48,845 bases of DNA, taken from the NCBI GenBank assembly GCA_025358295.1, contig JANYJY010000014.1, positions 1 to 48,845 on the forward strand. The letters run 5' to 3'. The translations under genes and the position numbers were made by a program. Under the pieces are notes generated by a model. That model was not told the origin of the DNA and ran no database searches. It saw only the letters and a list, made by a program, of their open reading frames with translations. Below are positions 25,460 to 34,562 of the stretch, piece after piece. Within the stretch, counting starts at the first letter, position 1, and each line of letters starts with the position of its first letter. This stretch comes from Gammaproteobacteria bacterium. GTDB taxonomy: Bacteria; Pseudomonadota; Gammaproteobacteria; Steroidobacterales; Steroidobacteraceae.

Positions 25460-27219
25460 GCATCGTCGAAGTCCGCGTTCCGGAACTCGGCGACGCCAAG
25501 GGCGTCAACGTCGTCGATGTGCTCGTCAAGAAAGGCAGCGAGATTCGCATCGATGATCCTCTCATCACGGTCGAGACGGAAAAAGCATCGATGGATATTC
25601 CGTCCACCGTCAATGGGGTCGTCGAATCCATTGCAGTGAAGAAGGGCGACGAGGTGTCGGCCGGAGTATTGATCGTCACGGTGCGCGCAACAGCGCCAGC
25701 CCAGCCCGCGGCTGCGGTTGCGTCGGCGGTTGCGTCAATGCCCACGGTTGCGGCTGCTTCAGTTCCCCCGGCTGCGTCAGCGCCTCGTGCCGCGATACCA
25801 ACGACCAGCGCTCCTGCTGGAGCCGTCGATCTGGTGGTACTGGGCGCAGGTGTCGGTGGCTATACGGCGGCATTCCGCGCAGCCGATCTAGGTTTGAAGG
25901 TAACACTGGTCGAGCGCTGGCCGATGTTGGGCGGAGTGTGCCTGAACGTGGGATGTATTCCATCGAAGGCCTTGCTGCACGCGGCCAAGGTCATTGAGGA
26001 CGCGGCGGACATGGCTGCTTCCGGTATCGTGTTTGGGCCGCCGCAGATCGATAGAGACCGGTTGCGCGCCTGGAAGGGACGCATTGTCACCAAATTGACC
26101 AATGGCCTCGCGATTCTTGCCAAGCAGCGCAAGGTAACCGTGATCCAAGGCGAGGCGAAATTCTCCGGGCCTCATTCCATGGAAATTCAGGCGGCGGACG
26201 GCGCGAAGCGCCTGGATTTCAAGCAATGCATCATTGCCGCGGGTTCGGAATCGGCCCGCCTGCCCGGATTTCCGAATGATTCGCGCGTCATCGACTCGTC
26301 GGGCGCTCTGGAATTGCCGCTTGATTGCAAACGGCTATTGGTGGTCGGCGGCGGCATCATCGGCTTGGAAATGGCCTGCGTTTACGATGCGCTCGGAGTT
26401 CGGGTGACGGTTGTGGAGTTAGGCGACGGACTCATGCCCGGCACGGATCGGGATCTCGTCAGGCCCTTGCAGAAGCGAATTGAAAAGCGCTATGAGCGCA
26501 TCTTGCTCAAGACTAAAGTCGCCAAGCTCGCGGTCCTGCCCGAGGGTCTGCGCGCGACATTCGATGGGCCGGACGCGCCGGAGCCACAGGTGTTCGACCG
26601 GGTGCTCGTGGCGGTGGGTCGAAGCGCCAACGGCAATGCATGCAATGCCGCCGTGACCGGCGTCAGCGTCAGCCCGCGCGGCATCATCGAAGTGGATAAG
26701 CAGATGCGCACCAATGTGCCGCATATTTTTGCCGTCGGCGACGTGGTTGGCGCGCCCATGCTGGCCCACAAGGCCAGTCATGAGGGCAAGGTCGCAGCGG
26801 AAGTGGCCGCCGGCCAGAAGGCTTTTTTCGACGCGCGTTGCATTCCCTCGGTGGCTTACACCGATCCAGAAATCGCCTGGGTGGGCATGACCGAGACAGA
26901 CGCCAAGGCAAGGAATATTGAGTACGGCAGGGGCCTGTTTCCCTGGGCCGCCAGCGGCCGTTCTTTGGCGCTCAACCGCGATGAGGGATTTACCAAGTTG
27001 CTGTTCGACAAACAGACTCACAAGGTTATCGGTGCGGGGATAGTCGGCAGCAGTGCCGGCGATCTCATCGCCGAGGTCGCGTTGGCGATTGAAATGGGCG
27101 CGGACGCAGCGGATATCGCCCTGACCATCCATGCCCATCCGACTTTGTCGGAAACCGTTGCATTCGCCGCCGAGGCCTTCGAGGGTACGTTGACGGATCT
27201 CTATATTCCAAAGCGGTAG
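25456..27219 (+). CDS. lpdA: Dihydrolipoyl dehydrogenase with N-terminal lipoyl domain, E3
   Basis: The 587-residue flavoprotein reoxidises dihydrolipoyl groups with NAD. Unlike plain E3 (about 470 residues) it starts with its own lipoyl domain (1-78, lysine 43 in ETEKASMD) joined by an Ala/Pro/Val-rich linker (about 79-122). Then follow FAD-binding VVLGAGVGGYTAAF, the redox disulfide Cys162-Cys167 in GGVCLNVGCIPSK, the NAD-binding GGGIIGLEMA, FAVGDVVGAPMLAHKA and the C-terminal HAHPTLSE with the catalytic His-Glu pair. GTG start overlapping the aceF TGA (GTGA) implies coupled translation. This fused form is known in several proteobacteria such as Neisseria. Confidence 0.95.
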   Translation: MSIVEVRVPELGDAKGVNVVDVLVKKGSEIRIDDPLITVETEKASMDIPSTVNGVVESIAVKKGDEVSAGVLIVTVRATAPAQPAAAVASAVASMPTVAAASVPPAASAPRAAIPTTSAPAGAVDLVVLGAGVGGYTAAFRAADLGLKVTLVERWPMLGGVCLNVGCIPSKALLHAAKVIEDAADMAASGIVFGPPQIDRDRLRAWKGRIVTKLTNGLAILAKQRKVTVIQGEAKFSGPHSMEIQAADGAKRLDFKQCIIAAGSESARLPGFPNDSRVIDSSGALELPLDCKRLLVVGGGIIGLEMACVYDALGVRVTVVELGDGLMPGTDRDLVRPLQKRIEKRYERILLKTKVAKLAVLPEGLRATFDGPDAPEPQVFDRVLVAVGRSANGNACNAAVTGVSVSPRGIIEVDKQMRTNVPHIFAVGDVVGAPMLAHKASHEGKVAAEVAAGQKAFFDARCIPSVAYTDPEIAWVGMTETDAKARNIEYGRGLFPWAASGRSLALNRDEGFTKLLFDKQTHKVIGAGIVGSSAGDLIAEVALAIEMGADAADIALTIHAHPTLSETVAFAAEAFEGTLTDLYIPKR

Positions 27220-27228
27220 AGGCTGCGC

Positions 27229-27771
27229 ATGCAAACCACGTATGTGAAGGTCGCCTGTGTTGTTCTCACCTGCATCGTCGCGGGCGCGCTGCGATCGGCG
27301 CGTGCAGAGGATGCCTGCGTGGATTTCAAATGGGATGTGCGCAAGGAGCGGGCGTTGTTTGCCGCAGCGCCGGCTTATTTGCAGGCCGGCAGGGACGCAG
27401 CATCCGCGCCTGCTATTGCGCCAAATCATCTTTACAAGCTGCATCTCCTCCCCCAAGACAAGGTCGCGTTTGCGAATCCGCCCACCAGGAGAAACTCGGA
27501 CCCAGGCTCATTTGCGGGACTCGCTGCCTTGACCATCCCGGCGCCGGGCAGCTACCGCATTGCCATCGACTTACCATCATGGATCGATGTGGTGGCCAAC
27601 GGATCCTTCGTGCCGGCCCAGGATTTCGAGGGCCAGCATGCCTGCAGCGCGCCGCATAAGATTGTAGAATTCGAATTGAGCGGCACGCAGCCCTTTGTTC
27701 TGCAATTCAGCAACGCGGTAAGCGACAGTGTGCTGCTCACCGTGACTGCCACACCCGCGCGGAAATTCTGA
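27229..27771 (+). CDS. Secreted hypothetical protein
   Basis: I do not recognise this 180-residue protein. It has a convincing signal peptide (VACVVLTCIVAGALRS then ARAEDAC, cleavage probably after ARA), then a periplasmic domain with two cysteines far apart (DACVDF and QHACSAP) that could form a disulfide. The mature part is rich in beta-strand-like segments (GSYRIAIDLPSWIDVV, KIVEFELSG, FVLQFSNA, VLLTVTATP), suggesting a small beta-sandwich. It starts 9 bases after lpdA, with AGAGG before the ATG, and is followed after 15 bases by a ModE-type regulator. Gene position alone does not link it to pyruvate dehydrogenase. Confidence 0.7.
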   Translation: MQTTYVKVACVVLTCIVAGALRSARAEDACVDFKWDVRKERALFAAAPAYLQAGRDAASAPAIAPNHLYKLHLLPQDKVAFANPPTRRNSDPGSFAGLAALTIPAPGSYRIAIDLPSWIDVVANGSFVPAQDFEGQHACSAPHKIVEFELSGTQPFVLQFSNAVSDSVLLTVTATPARKF

Positions 27772-27786
27772 GCGAACCGGAACAAC

Positions 27787-28209
27787 GTGGCCAGCACGCC
27801 CACAGTACGGTTTAGAGTTGATTTCGGCAGCCGCTGCTCCGTCGGCGTCGGTAAAATCGAGCTGCTCGAGGGCATTGCGCGCACGGGTTCGCTGTCTCAG
27901 GCGGCGCGCGAAATGCGCATGAGTTACCGCAGGGCCTGGTTGCTATTAGAGGATATGAACTCGAGTTTCGATCATCCGGTGGCGCACGCCAGCGTAGGCG
28001 GACGCGGCGGCGGTGGTGTGGTATTGACGTCGTTCGGCACGCAGCTTGCGGCGGGGTATCGGCGCCTTGAATCCAGCCTGCAGCCGCTGGCTGAGGCCTG
28101 TCTCGAGGATATTGGTCGGCACAGCAAAGCCGGCGTTCTCAAGCGCGCCGCCCGATCCGCATCCATTAAGAAAAAGCGCCCGGTGCGAGCGCCGGCGCGG
28201 CGCCGCTAA
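27787..28209 (+). CDS. ModE-type winged-helix regulator lacking a molybdate-binding domain
   Basis: The 140-residue protein has the winged helix-turn-helix of ModE/LysR-like regulators: GKIELLEGIARTGSLSQAA then REMRMSYRRAWLLLEDMN, and a wing region with VGGRGGGGVVLTSFG. The C terminus is a short, very basic tail (KKKRPVRAPARRR) and there are no molbindin domains, so it cannot sense molybdate as full-length ModE does. Start is a GTG with GGA about 7 bases upstream. Its stop overlaps the convergent PsiF-like gene by four bases. Target genes are unknown; no molybdate transporter is in the window. Confidence 0.8.
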   Translation: MASTPTVRFRVDFGSRCSVGVGKIELLEGIARTGSLSQAAREMRMSYRRAWLLLEDMNSSFDHPVAHASVGGRGGGGVVLTSFGTQLAAGYRRLESSLQPLAEACLEDIGRHSKAGVLKRAARSASIKKKRPVRAPARRR

Positions 28210-28430
28210 GGCGCTGCGATACACCCCTTGAGGAATGAGGTTTTCTCGGCGCCGACCAGCTTCTTTGCCTTGGCGTCCTTGAGGCATGCCGTGCGTTTGG
28301 CGTGCTTCGCAGCGGCTTCGCTCGAGACGGGTGCGGCCGCTGTCGCAAGCGCCGGCGGGGATGCGTACGCTGTGGCAACCAGGGCCGACAGACTCAGGCA
28401 CGCGGCGGCGGCCAAGGCTGAACAACGCAT
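28206..28430 (-). CDS. PsiF-like small secreted protein
   Basis: The 74-residue protein has a signal peptide (LAAAACLSLSALVATAYA) and a C-terminal PsiF repeat: KRTACLKDAKAKKL, then GAEKTSFLKGCI, with two cysteines spaced as in PsiF proteins. E. coli PsiF is induced by phosphate starvation but its function is unknown. There is one repeat here rather than two, so the protein is on the short side. A strong AAAGGA ribosome binding site lies 6 bases upstream of the ATG. It converges on the ModE-like gene. Confidence 0.8.
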   Translation of the reverse strand: MRCSALAAAACLSLSALVATAYASPPALATAAAPVSSEAAAKHAKRTACLKDAKAKKLVGAEKTSFLKGCIAAP

Positions 28431-28538
28431 GCTTTTTCCTTTAAATCTCGACGCCGACGAGAGGCGATCACTTCATGCAGGATAGCGCCGTCGCATAAGC
28501 GTACCTAGGAAGCGCTGATGAAACTTGCTTAACCTTTG

Positions 28539-28991
28539 CTACGCGCGGCCGGCCGCGACAAGACGGCGGCGTGCAAGAGCCAAATAGTGCGCTTCATCGG
28601 GGGGGCGGCCCGTCCGCTGCGCCTGCCACAGTGTTTCGCCCAGCGCCTCCATTAATTCGTGTTCGGCACGGTGCAGCTCGCCGTGCCGCGCGTGCAGCCG
28701 ATTATGCAGCTCGCGTATTCCAGGAGGCCTGTCGATCGATATTTGCTCGCGGACGGCGAGGTGCAGCCCCATATGTAAAAACGGATTCTCGGGGCCGCCC
28801 GAATTGCTCGGCTCAAATGTCATCGCCGTGTCCGCATCGCCAACGACGGCTTGGTACTCGGGGTGCAGGCCGATGACATCGGCAATCATGGCTTCCAGCG
28901 GCGTGAGCGGGACATGCGTCTGATGCTTGCGCCACGCATCGGCGTAGGTTTGCCGCAATTGCTCGCGGGTATAGGAATTAAATATCGGCAT
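28539..28991 (-). CDS. DUF1841 family protein
   Basis: The 150-residue cytoplasmic protein matches the DUF1841 family, small proteins common in beta- and gammaproteobacteria. Recognisable segments are an N-terminal YTREQLRQTYADAWRKH, LEAMIADVIGLHPEYQ, NPFLHMGLHLAVREQ and HELMEALGETLW. No catalytic motif or membrane segment is apparent and its function is not known. It overlaps the nth gene by 14 bases at its 5' end, so it is the last gene of the metG-rsxB-nth unit, an arrangement often seen for this family. Confidence 0.85.
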   Translation of the reverse strand: MPIFNSYTREQLRQTYADAWRKHQTHVPLTPLEAMIADVIGLHPEYQAVVGDADTAMTFEPSNSGGPENPFLHMGLHLAVREQISIDRPPGIRELHNRLHARHGELHRAEHELMEALGETLWQAQRTGRPPDEAHYLALARRRLVAAGRA

Positions 28992-29619
28992 GTGTCTTGT
29001 GACGATACTCGCACAGGTCGGCTATCGGGCAAGCGGGGCAGGCGGGTTTGCGCGCCTTGCATATATAGCGGCCGTGCAGAATCAGCCAGTGATGCGCATC
29101 TTGGAGAAACTCCGGTGCAACCATTTTCAAGAGCTTGTCCTCCACGGCGCGCACCGTTTTCCCGGGTGCGAGGCCGGTGCGGTTGGCGACTCGGAAAATA
29201 TGCGTGTCAACGGCAATGGTCGGTTCGCCAAACGCCGTATTCAATACGACATTGGCCGTTTTCCTGCCCACCCCAGGTAGATTCTCGAGCGCTTCGCGAT
29301 TGGCCGGAACCGCGCCGCCGTGCCGCTCGAGCAGCAGTGCGCAGGTCGCAATGATGTTCTTGGCTTTGGCGTTGTAAAGCCCGATGGACTTGATATGGCG
29401 CGACAGGCCGTCGATACCCAAGGCCAGGAGCGCCGCAGGGGAATTGGCGGCGCCGAATAATGCTGCCGTCGCCTTGTTTACGCTCTTATCCGTGGCTTGG
29501 GCCGAGAGAATCACTGCCACCAAAAGCTCGAACGGCGAGTGGTAGTGCAGTTCGGTGCGCGGCGCCGGATTGGCAGCGCGCAGCCGGGCGAATATGTCAC
29601 GTCGCTTTGCCTCGTTCAC
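28978..29619 (-). CDS. nth: Endonuclease III
   Basis: The 213-residue DNA glycosylase/AP lyase removes oxidised pyrimidines. Landmarks are [17 protein letters not shown], the helix-hairpin-helix [13 protein letters not shown], the catalytic Lys (position equivalent to Lys120 in SAQATDKSV-type enzymes lies in the HhH block), the catalytic Asp in [11 protein letters not shown], and the C-terminal 4Fe-4S motif [17 protein letters not shown] (C-X6-C-X2-C-X5-C). Length and order are typical of E. coli Nth. It overlaps the rsxB-like gene by four bases (ATGA), a classical rnf/rsx-nth association in gammaproteobacteria. Confidence 0.96.
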   Translation of the reverse strand: MNEAKRRDIFARLRAANPAPRTELHYHSPFELLVAVILSAQATDKSVNKATAALFGAANSPAALLALGIDGLSRHIKSIGLYNAKAKNIIATCALLLERHGGAVPANREALENLPGVGRKTANVVLNTAFGEPTIAVDTHIFRVANRTGLAPGKTVRAVEDKLLKMVAPEFLQDAHHWLILHGRYICKARKPACPACPIADLCEYRHKTHADI

Positions 29620-30176
29620 GGTTCGGTGTTCCTGCGCGAAGCGCCGGCTTTTTTTGCGTCGAGTTCGCGTTGCCGCTCAAGAGACCGGCTCATCAGCCGA
29701 GTAGTGTGAGCATCGAAGCGGGCGCGGTTGAGCGCCGGCTGAGCCGTGGCCGGCGCCGTAGCGTCGCGCAGCTCGATGCAATCGACCGGGCAGGGCGGTA
29801 GACACAATTCGCAGCCCGTGCAGCGGTCGCTGAGCACAGTGTGCATATGCTTGGCGGCCCCTACGATGGCATCCACGGGACAGGGTGCGAGACAGCGCGC
29901 ACAGCCTATACAGCGCGACTCATCGATCCAGGCGACGCGCGGCGCATTCTCGACGCCGTTGGCCGGATTTAGCGGCAGCACGGGCCGGCGCAGCAATGCG
30001 GCCAGCGCCGCAATGGTCGCGCTGCCGCCTGGCGGGCATTGATTGATGCCGGCTTCGCCGCAGGCCACGGCCGCGGCATAGGGCTTGCAGCCGGGATAAC
30101 CGCAGCGGGTGCATTGGGTTTGCGGCAGCAACGCATCGATGCGCGCCACGATGTCAGGCGCGGTCGGGTGCAGCAT
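29616..30176 (-). CDS. rsxB: RsxB/RnfB-like iron-sulfur protein without membrane anchor
   Basis: The 186-residue protein has the Fe-S4 domain of RnfB ([14 protein letters not shown] plus a following cysteine in INQCPPGG) and two ferredoxin 4Fe-4S motifs ([16 protein letters not shown] and [16 protein letters not shown]). True RnfB starts with a transmembrane helix; here the protein begins directly at [10 protein letters not shown] and has none. No other rnf/rsx subunit gene lies in the window. It may be a soluble electron carrier, perhaps serving the neighbouring endonuclease III or another Fe-S partner; this is inference. It starts one base after the metG stop codon. Confidence 0.88.
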   Translation of the reverse strand: MLHPTAPDIVARIDALLPQTQCTRCGYPGCKPYAAAVACGEAGINQCPPGGSATIAALAALLRRPVLPLNPANGVENAPRVAWIDESRCIGCARCLAPCPVDAIVGAAKHMHTVLSDRCTGCELCLPPCPVDCIELRDATAPATAQPALNRARFDAHTTRLMSRSLERQRELDAKKAGASRRNTEP

Positions 30177-30177
30177 T

Positions 30178-32247
30178 TTATTTGACGCGCATCCCGGGAG
30201 CGGCTCCCGAGTCGGGCGATAGAACGAAGATGTCTTTGCCGCCTGGCCCTGCGGCCAACATCATTCCCTCTGAGACGCCGAAGCGCATTTTGCGCGGCTC
30301 GAGGTTCGCCACCACGACGATGAGCCGGCCCACCAGTGCCGCCGGATCGTAGGCGCCTCGGATCCCGGCAAAAATCTCGCGTGTGCCCAATTCACCCACA
30401 TCGAGCCGCAGCTTCAACAGCTTGTCGGCGCCGGTGACGAGGTCCGCGCCGAGAATCTTCGCCACTCGCAGATCCACCCGGAGGAATTCGTCGATGGAGA
30501 TCATATTGCCCTCGACCGCCGCCGCAGCGGCCAAGGACGCGGCGTCCGAGGCGCCGCCTTGATGCGAAACCGGTGCGGTGACGGGCGCGGCCTTGGGCGC
30601 CGTCTGCGGAGCCTCGGGTTCGACCAGCTGTGCGACCTGTTTGGCATCCAAGCGAGTCGCGAGCGGCTCGTAGGGATTGATGGCAGTTCCCAACAGCGGT
30701 GCCGCGGCATCTGTCCATGTCCAATTCTGTTCTCGAAAGAAGTGCCGAGATTTCGCCGCCATGACCGGCAATACCGGCTGTAGATAAATCATCAGCACCC
30801 TGAACAAGTTCAGGCCCTGGGTGCAAATGGCCTGCACCTCGGCGGCATTCTCGGGCTGCTTGGCGAGAGTCCAAGGCTTTTTCAGGTCGATATATTGATT
30901 GGCTCGATCGGCGAGCGCCATGATGTCGCGGATGGCGCCGGCCGTGTCGCGGGTCTCGTAGGCCTCCGCAATGGCCTTGCCCGCCGTGACGAACTCCGCG
31001 TACAGCGCCGGTTCTGGCAAGGCGCGGGCCATCGAGCCGGCGTGGTTTTTGGTGATGAAGCCGGCGCAGCGGCTCGCGATATTCACCAGCTTGCCGACGA
31101 TGTCGGAATTTAACCGCGTCGTGAATTCGTCCAGATTGAGGTCCAGATCGTCGATGCCCGGTCCCAATTTTGCGGCGAAGTAGTAGCGCAGATATTCCGG
31201 CGGAAAGCTCTGCAAGTAGCGCCTGGCGGTGATGAAGGTGCCGCGCGATTTGGACATTTTCTGGCCATTGATGGTTAGAAAGCCGTGTGCATGCACGGCT
31301 GTCGGCCGCCGCATACCCGCTGCCTGCAGAACCGCCGGCCAAAACAGGGTGTGAAAATACAGAATGTCCTTGCCGATAAAATGATGCAGTTCGGCCGTCG
31401 AGTCGGCTGCGAGAAAATCGTCGAATTTCAGATTGGTGCGTGCGCACAGCTGGGTCAAGCTCCCCAAATAGCCGATGGGCGCGTCGAACCATACGTAGAA
31501 ATATTTTCCCGGCGCATCCGGGATTTCGAATCCGAAGTAGGGCGAATCGCGCGATATATCCCAGTCTCGAAGGCCCTGTGAGAACCACTCCTCCAGCTTG
31601 CGGGCGACGCCCGCCTGCACCGCACCGCTCTTGACCCACTTGTTCAGGGATTGTTCGAAACTGCTCAAGCGGAAGAAGTAATGCTCCGATTCGCGCCACA
31701 CGGGCGGCGTGCCGCTGACCACGGAGATCGGGCTCTTGAGATCCGCTGGCGTATAGGTGGATCCACAGTGTTCGCAGGAATCGCCGTACTGGTCGGCCGT
31801 GGCGCACACCGGACAAATTCCCTTGACGTACCGGTCGGGAAGAAACATTTTCGCATCGTCATCGTAGGCCTGCCGCACGCTGCGCCGTTCGATATGGCCG
31901 CCATCGCGCAAGATGAGGTACATCCTCTCGCATACGGCCTTGTTTTCCGCTGAATGGGTCGAGCCGAAATTATCGAAGCCGATCAGCATGTCGGCCAAGT
32001 CACGTTGATGCTCGACATTGACTAGGTCGATCAATTGCTCCGGCGTAACGCCTTCGGCCTGAGCCTTGAGCATGATGGGCGTGCCGTGCGTATCGTCGGC
32101 GCACACGTAGTAACACTCGTGGCCACGCAGTTTTTGAAATCGCACCCACACGTCGGTTTGCACGGCTTCGAGGACATAGCCCAGATGAATCGGGCCATTG
32201 GCGTACGGCAATGCGCTGGTCACCAGCATTCGGCGTCTTTCGGTCAT
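30178..32247 (-). CDS. metG: Methionyl-tRNA synthetase
   Basis: The 689-residue class I synthetase charges tRNA-Met. It has the HIGH-equivalent HLGY (21-24) in [11 protein letters not shown], a zinc knuckle with cysteines 145, 148, 158 and 161, the KMSKS signature (330-334) and a C-terminal tRNA-binding/dimerisation domain (from about residue 585: [15 protein letters not shown]). An Ala/Pro-rich linker separates the catalytic part from that domain. This is the long, dimeric E. coli-like form. Start ATG follows a TGG-CATAAT extended -10 by only 5 bases, suggesting a leaderless transcript. Downstream rsxB, nth and DUF1841 are probably co-transcribed. Confidence 0.96.
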   Translation of the reverse strand: MTERRRMLVTSALPYANGPIHLGYVLEAVQTDVWVRFQKLRGHECYYVCADDTHGTPIMLKAQAEGVTPEQLIDLVNVEHQRDLADMLIGFDNFGSTHSAENKAVCERMYLILRDGGHIERRSVRQAYDDDAKMFLPDRYVKGICPVCATADQYGDSCEHCGSTYTPADLKSPISVVSGTPPVWRESEHYFFRLSSFEQSLNKWVKSGAVQAGVARKLEEWFSQGLRDWDISRDSPYFGFEIPDAPGKYFYVWFDAPIGYLGSLTQLCARTNLKFDDFLAADSTAELHHFIGKDILYFHTLFWPAVLQAAGMRRPTAVHAHGFLTINGQKMSKSRGTFITARRYLQSFPPEYLRYYFAAKLGPGIDDLDLNLDEFTTRLNSDIVGKLVNIASRCAGFITKNHAGSMARALPEPALYAEFVTAGKAIAEAYETRDTAGAIRDIMALADRANQYIDLKKPWTLAKQPENAAEVQAICTQGLNLFRVLMIYLQPVLPVMAAKSRHFFREQNWTWTDAAAPLLGTAINPYEPLATRLDAKQVAQLVEPEAPQTAPKAAPVTAPVSHQGGASDAASLAAAAAVEGNMISIDEFLRVDLRVAKILGADLVTGADKLLKLRLDVGELGTREIFAGIRGAYDPAALVGRLIVVVANLEPRKMRFGVSEGMMLAAGPGGKDIFVLSPDSGAAPGMRVK

Positions 32248-32252
32248 ACCAA

Positions 32253-32261
32253 ATTATGCCA
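32253..32261 (-). promoter_or_regulatory. Extended -10 element directly before metG
   Basis: Read on the minus strand the sequence is TGG-CATAAT, then five bases, then the metG ATG. The TGn plus a near-consensus -10 hexamer is a recognised promoter form that needs little or no -35. Its position would start transcription at or next to the ATG. No ribosome binding site is visible. Confidence 0.45.
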
Positions 32262-32314
32262 CGCCGAGGCGCGTGAAGTGGTGCGTGTCGCCGCTTGCGG
32301 CGGGAGATACCGAG

Positions 32315-33376
32315 TTACGAGGCCTCGCGGTACTGCTCGAAGCGCGATTTATTGATGGCCTTCTTGAAGGCTTCTTTGCCGGTAATTTGCTTCGTATCCA
32401 TCAACGTCTGAATGGCCATATCCATCAATCGCATGCCGGTGGCCGCGCCGCTTTGCATGGCGTTTTCCAGCTGGTCCATCTTGCCCTGACGTATCAAATT
32501 CGCGACCGCCGGGGTATTGATCAGAATCTCGAGGGCGGCGACGCGCCCCTGCTTGTCGGGCTTTGGGATAAGTTGCTGAGACACGACGCCGCGCAGGCTG
32601 GTCGAGAGCATGGTGCGCACGTGCGGCTGCTTGTCCGCCGGGAACGCATTCACCAGTCGATCGACCGTGGCGGCCGCACCGTTGGTGTGCAAGGTGCCCA
32701 TCACCAGAATGCCCATTTCCGCGGCCGTAACGGCGATGCTCATGGTCTCCAGGTCGCGAAGCTCGCCCACCAGAATGACGTCGGGGTCTTCGCGCAATGC
32801 CGACAGCAAGGCAGAGGAGAAAGAAGTCGCGTGAACGCCAATCTCACGCTGGCTGATCAAGCAGTTCTTGCGAATGTGCACGAATTCGATCGGATCTTCG
32901 ATGGTGAGGATATGACCTTTTTCCCGGCTGTTGATGTCGTCGATCATGGCGGCGAGGGTGGTGGATTTGCCCGAGCCGGTTTTGCCCGTGACCAGGATCA
33001 GGCCGCTGTTCATCTTGCAAAGATTCATCACCGCTTCCGGCAATTTCAGTTCCGCCGCGGTGCGCGCCTTGGACGGGATCGCGCGAAACACTGCGCCCAT
33101 GCCGTTCAATTGGCGCATCACATTGACGCGGAATCGGGCGACGTTCGGGATGCTGTAGGCGAAATCGGTGCCGTCCTTGGACTCGAAGCGTTCGACCGAG
33201 AGCTTGGGCATTATTTCGTACAAAGCCGTCTTCACCATCTCGGGGGCGAGCGGCTCGGGGCTGAGCGCCTTTAACTCTCCGTACTGCCGCACGCGCGCGG
33301 GGTCCCCAGCCAGAAAATGCAGGTCGGAGCCGTTGCGCTCCAATATTTGGTGCAAATAAGTGTCGATGGCGGGCAC
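32315..33376 (-). CDS. PilT-family type IV pilus retraction ATPase, second copy
   Basis: The 353-residue hexameric ATPase would drive pilus retraction at the cytoplasmic face. It has Walker A (GKTGSGKST), the Asp box ILTIEDPIEFVH, Walker B (REDPDVILVGELRD) and the His box GILVMGTLHTNGAAATVDR. It is paralogous to the gene just upstream (8-base gap) and both follow a HEAT-repeat kinase gene. Features are those of PilT rather than classical PilU, so I leave the symbol blank. The canonical pilT-pilU locus beside yggS/proC is not here; this pair may be an accessory set. Confidence 0.88.
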   Translation of the reverse strand: MPAIDTYLHQILERNGSDLHFLAGDPARVRQYGELKALSPEPLAPEMVKTALYEIMPKLSVERFESKDGTDFAYSIPNVARFRVNVMRQLNGMGAVFRAIPSKARTAAELKLPEAVMNLCKMNSGLILVTGKTGSGKSTTLAAMIDDINSREKGHILTIEDPIEFVHIRKNCLISQREIGVHATSFSSALLSALREDPDVILVGELRDLETMSIAVTAAEMGILVMGTLHTNGAAATVDRLVNAFPADKQPHVRTMLSTSLRGVVSQQLIPKPDKQGRVAALEILINTPAVANLIRQGKMDQLENAMQSGAATGMRLMDMAIQTLMDTKQITGKEAFKKAINKSRFEQYREAS

Positions 33377-33384
33377 TGGGCTCT

Positions 33385-34479
33385 CTAGGTTTTCTCAGGT
33401 TCGAGCGGCGGTGCGCCCGCCATTTCGGAGACGAAGCGCTGAAACTGCCGCTTGTCGGTGGCGTAGGAGTAGGCATGCTCCGGATCGACTTCCTTGGCGT
33501 TAATGGCCGCCAGCAGCGCCTGGTCCATCAGCTGCATGCCGTATTCCTTGCCCATTTGCAGCTGACTCGGAATTTGATGCGATTGATCGGTCATGATGAG
33601 TTTGCCAATGGCTTTGGTGAGCACCATGACTTCGCAAACTGCGCGCCGCGCACGTTGGTCGGGACTCTTGACCAGGATCTGGGTGATTACGGCAATCAGA
33701 CTCTGCGACAGGAAGCTCTTGGTCTGTTCGCGCTCTTCGGTGGGCAGCGCATCGATGATGCGATCGATGGTCTTCGTGGCGCTGGTGGTGTGCAAGGTGC
33801 CGAGCACCAGATGCCCGGTTTCAGCCGCGGTCATCGCCATGGAAATGGTTTCCGCATCGCGCAATTCGCCGACCAGGATGACGTCGGGGTCTTCGCGCAT
33901 GGCGGCGCGCACGCCTTCCGCGAAGGTCGGCAAGTGCGTGCCCAGTTCCCTTTGGATGACTTGACTGGTTTTGCTGCGATGAACGAATTCGATCGGATCT
34001 TCCAGGCTGATGATGTTCAGCGCGCGGGTCGAATTCAGGTAATCGATCATGGCGGCGAGGGTGGTGGACTTGCCCGTGCCGGTAGACCCTGTAACCAGGA
34101 TCATTCCCTGGTGGTAATCGCACAGCTTGCGGACGATGGGGGGCAGGCCGAGTTGTTCGATGGTCGGCATTTGAGTCGGAATAGAGCGAAACGCGGCGCC
34201 GATGCCGGTTTCCTTGCGGAACACATTGACGCGAAAACGGCCACCCTCGGTGGATACATACGAGAAATCGATATCGTTGCCTTCCCGCAGGTGCTTGAGC
34301 TGGTTCTGAGTCAGGACCTCAGTGATATAGCCTTCGAGCTCAGCTTCGCCCAGTTCGCGAAACTTGATGGGCATCAAGTCGCCCTGCATGCGCAGCATCG
34401 GGGGCACCCCGACCGCCAGATGAAGGTCTGAGCAGCCTTGGGCCACACCCAGCTTGAGGAATGCGTCGATTCTTGCCAT
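33385..34479 (-). CDS. pilT: PilT-family type IV pilus retraction ATPase, first copy
   Basis: The 364-residue ATPase has Walker A (GSTGTGKST), Asp box (IISLEDPIEFVH), Walker B (REDPDVILVGELRD) and His box (HLVLGTLHTTSATKTIDR), the last being the PilT type. It should power retraction of type IV pili for twitching, DNA uptake or surface sensing. The C-terminal helix region (QIPSQLQMGKEYGMQLMDQ) is also PilT-like. It lies 83 bases after the kinase gene and 8 bases before the second PilT-like gene, so the three are likely one transcript. No pilin or assembly gene lies in the window. Confidence 0.88.
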   Translation of the reverse strand: MARIDAFLKLGVAQGCSDLHLAVGVPPMLRMQGDLMPIKFRELGEAELEGYITEVLTQNQLKHLREGNDIDFSYVSTEGGRFRVNVFRKETGIGAAFRSIPTQMPTIEQLGLPPIVRKLCDYHQGMILVTGSTGTGKSTTLAAMIDYLNSTRALNIISLEDPIEFVHRSKTSQVIQRELGTHLPTFAEGVRAAMREDPDVILVGELRDAETISMAMTAAETGHLVLGTLHTTSATKTIDRIIDALPTEEREQTKSFLSQSLIAVITQILVKSPDQRARRAVCEVMVLTKAIGKLIMTDQSHQIPSQLQMGKEYGMQLMDQALLAAINAKEVDPEHAYSYATDKRQFQRFVSEMAGAPPLEPEKT

Positions 34480-34562
34480 AACGCGTAAGGCTACCCGTAA
34501 GCGATTGGATTTTCGAGCGTTTAGGGCGGAATCGGCCCATAAACGTGAGATGCGTCAAGCCC

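Noticed and set aside
30392-31816. 474-codon minus-strand frame inside metG
   Set aside because: It is a shifted frame of metG with no motif; metG itself has HIGH, KMSKS and zinc motifs.
32198-34431. Long plus-strand open frames opposite the two PilT-like genes
   Set aside because: The minus-strand frames contain intact Walker, Asp and His boxes. The plus-strand translations show no domain and arise from GC-rich codon bias.
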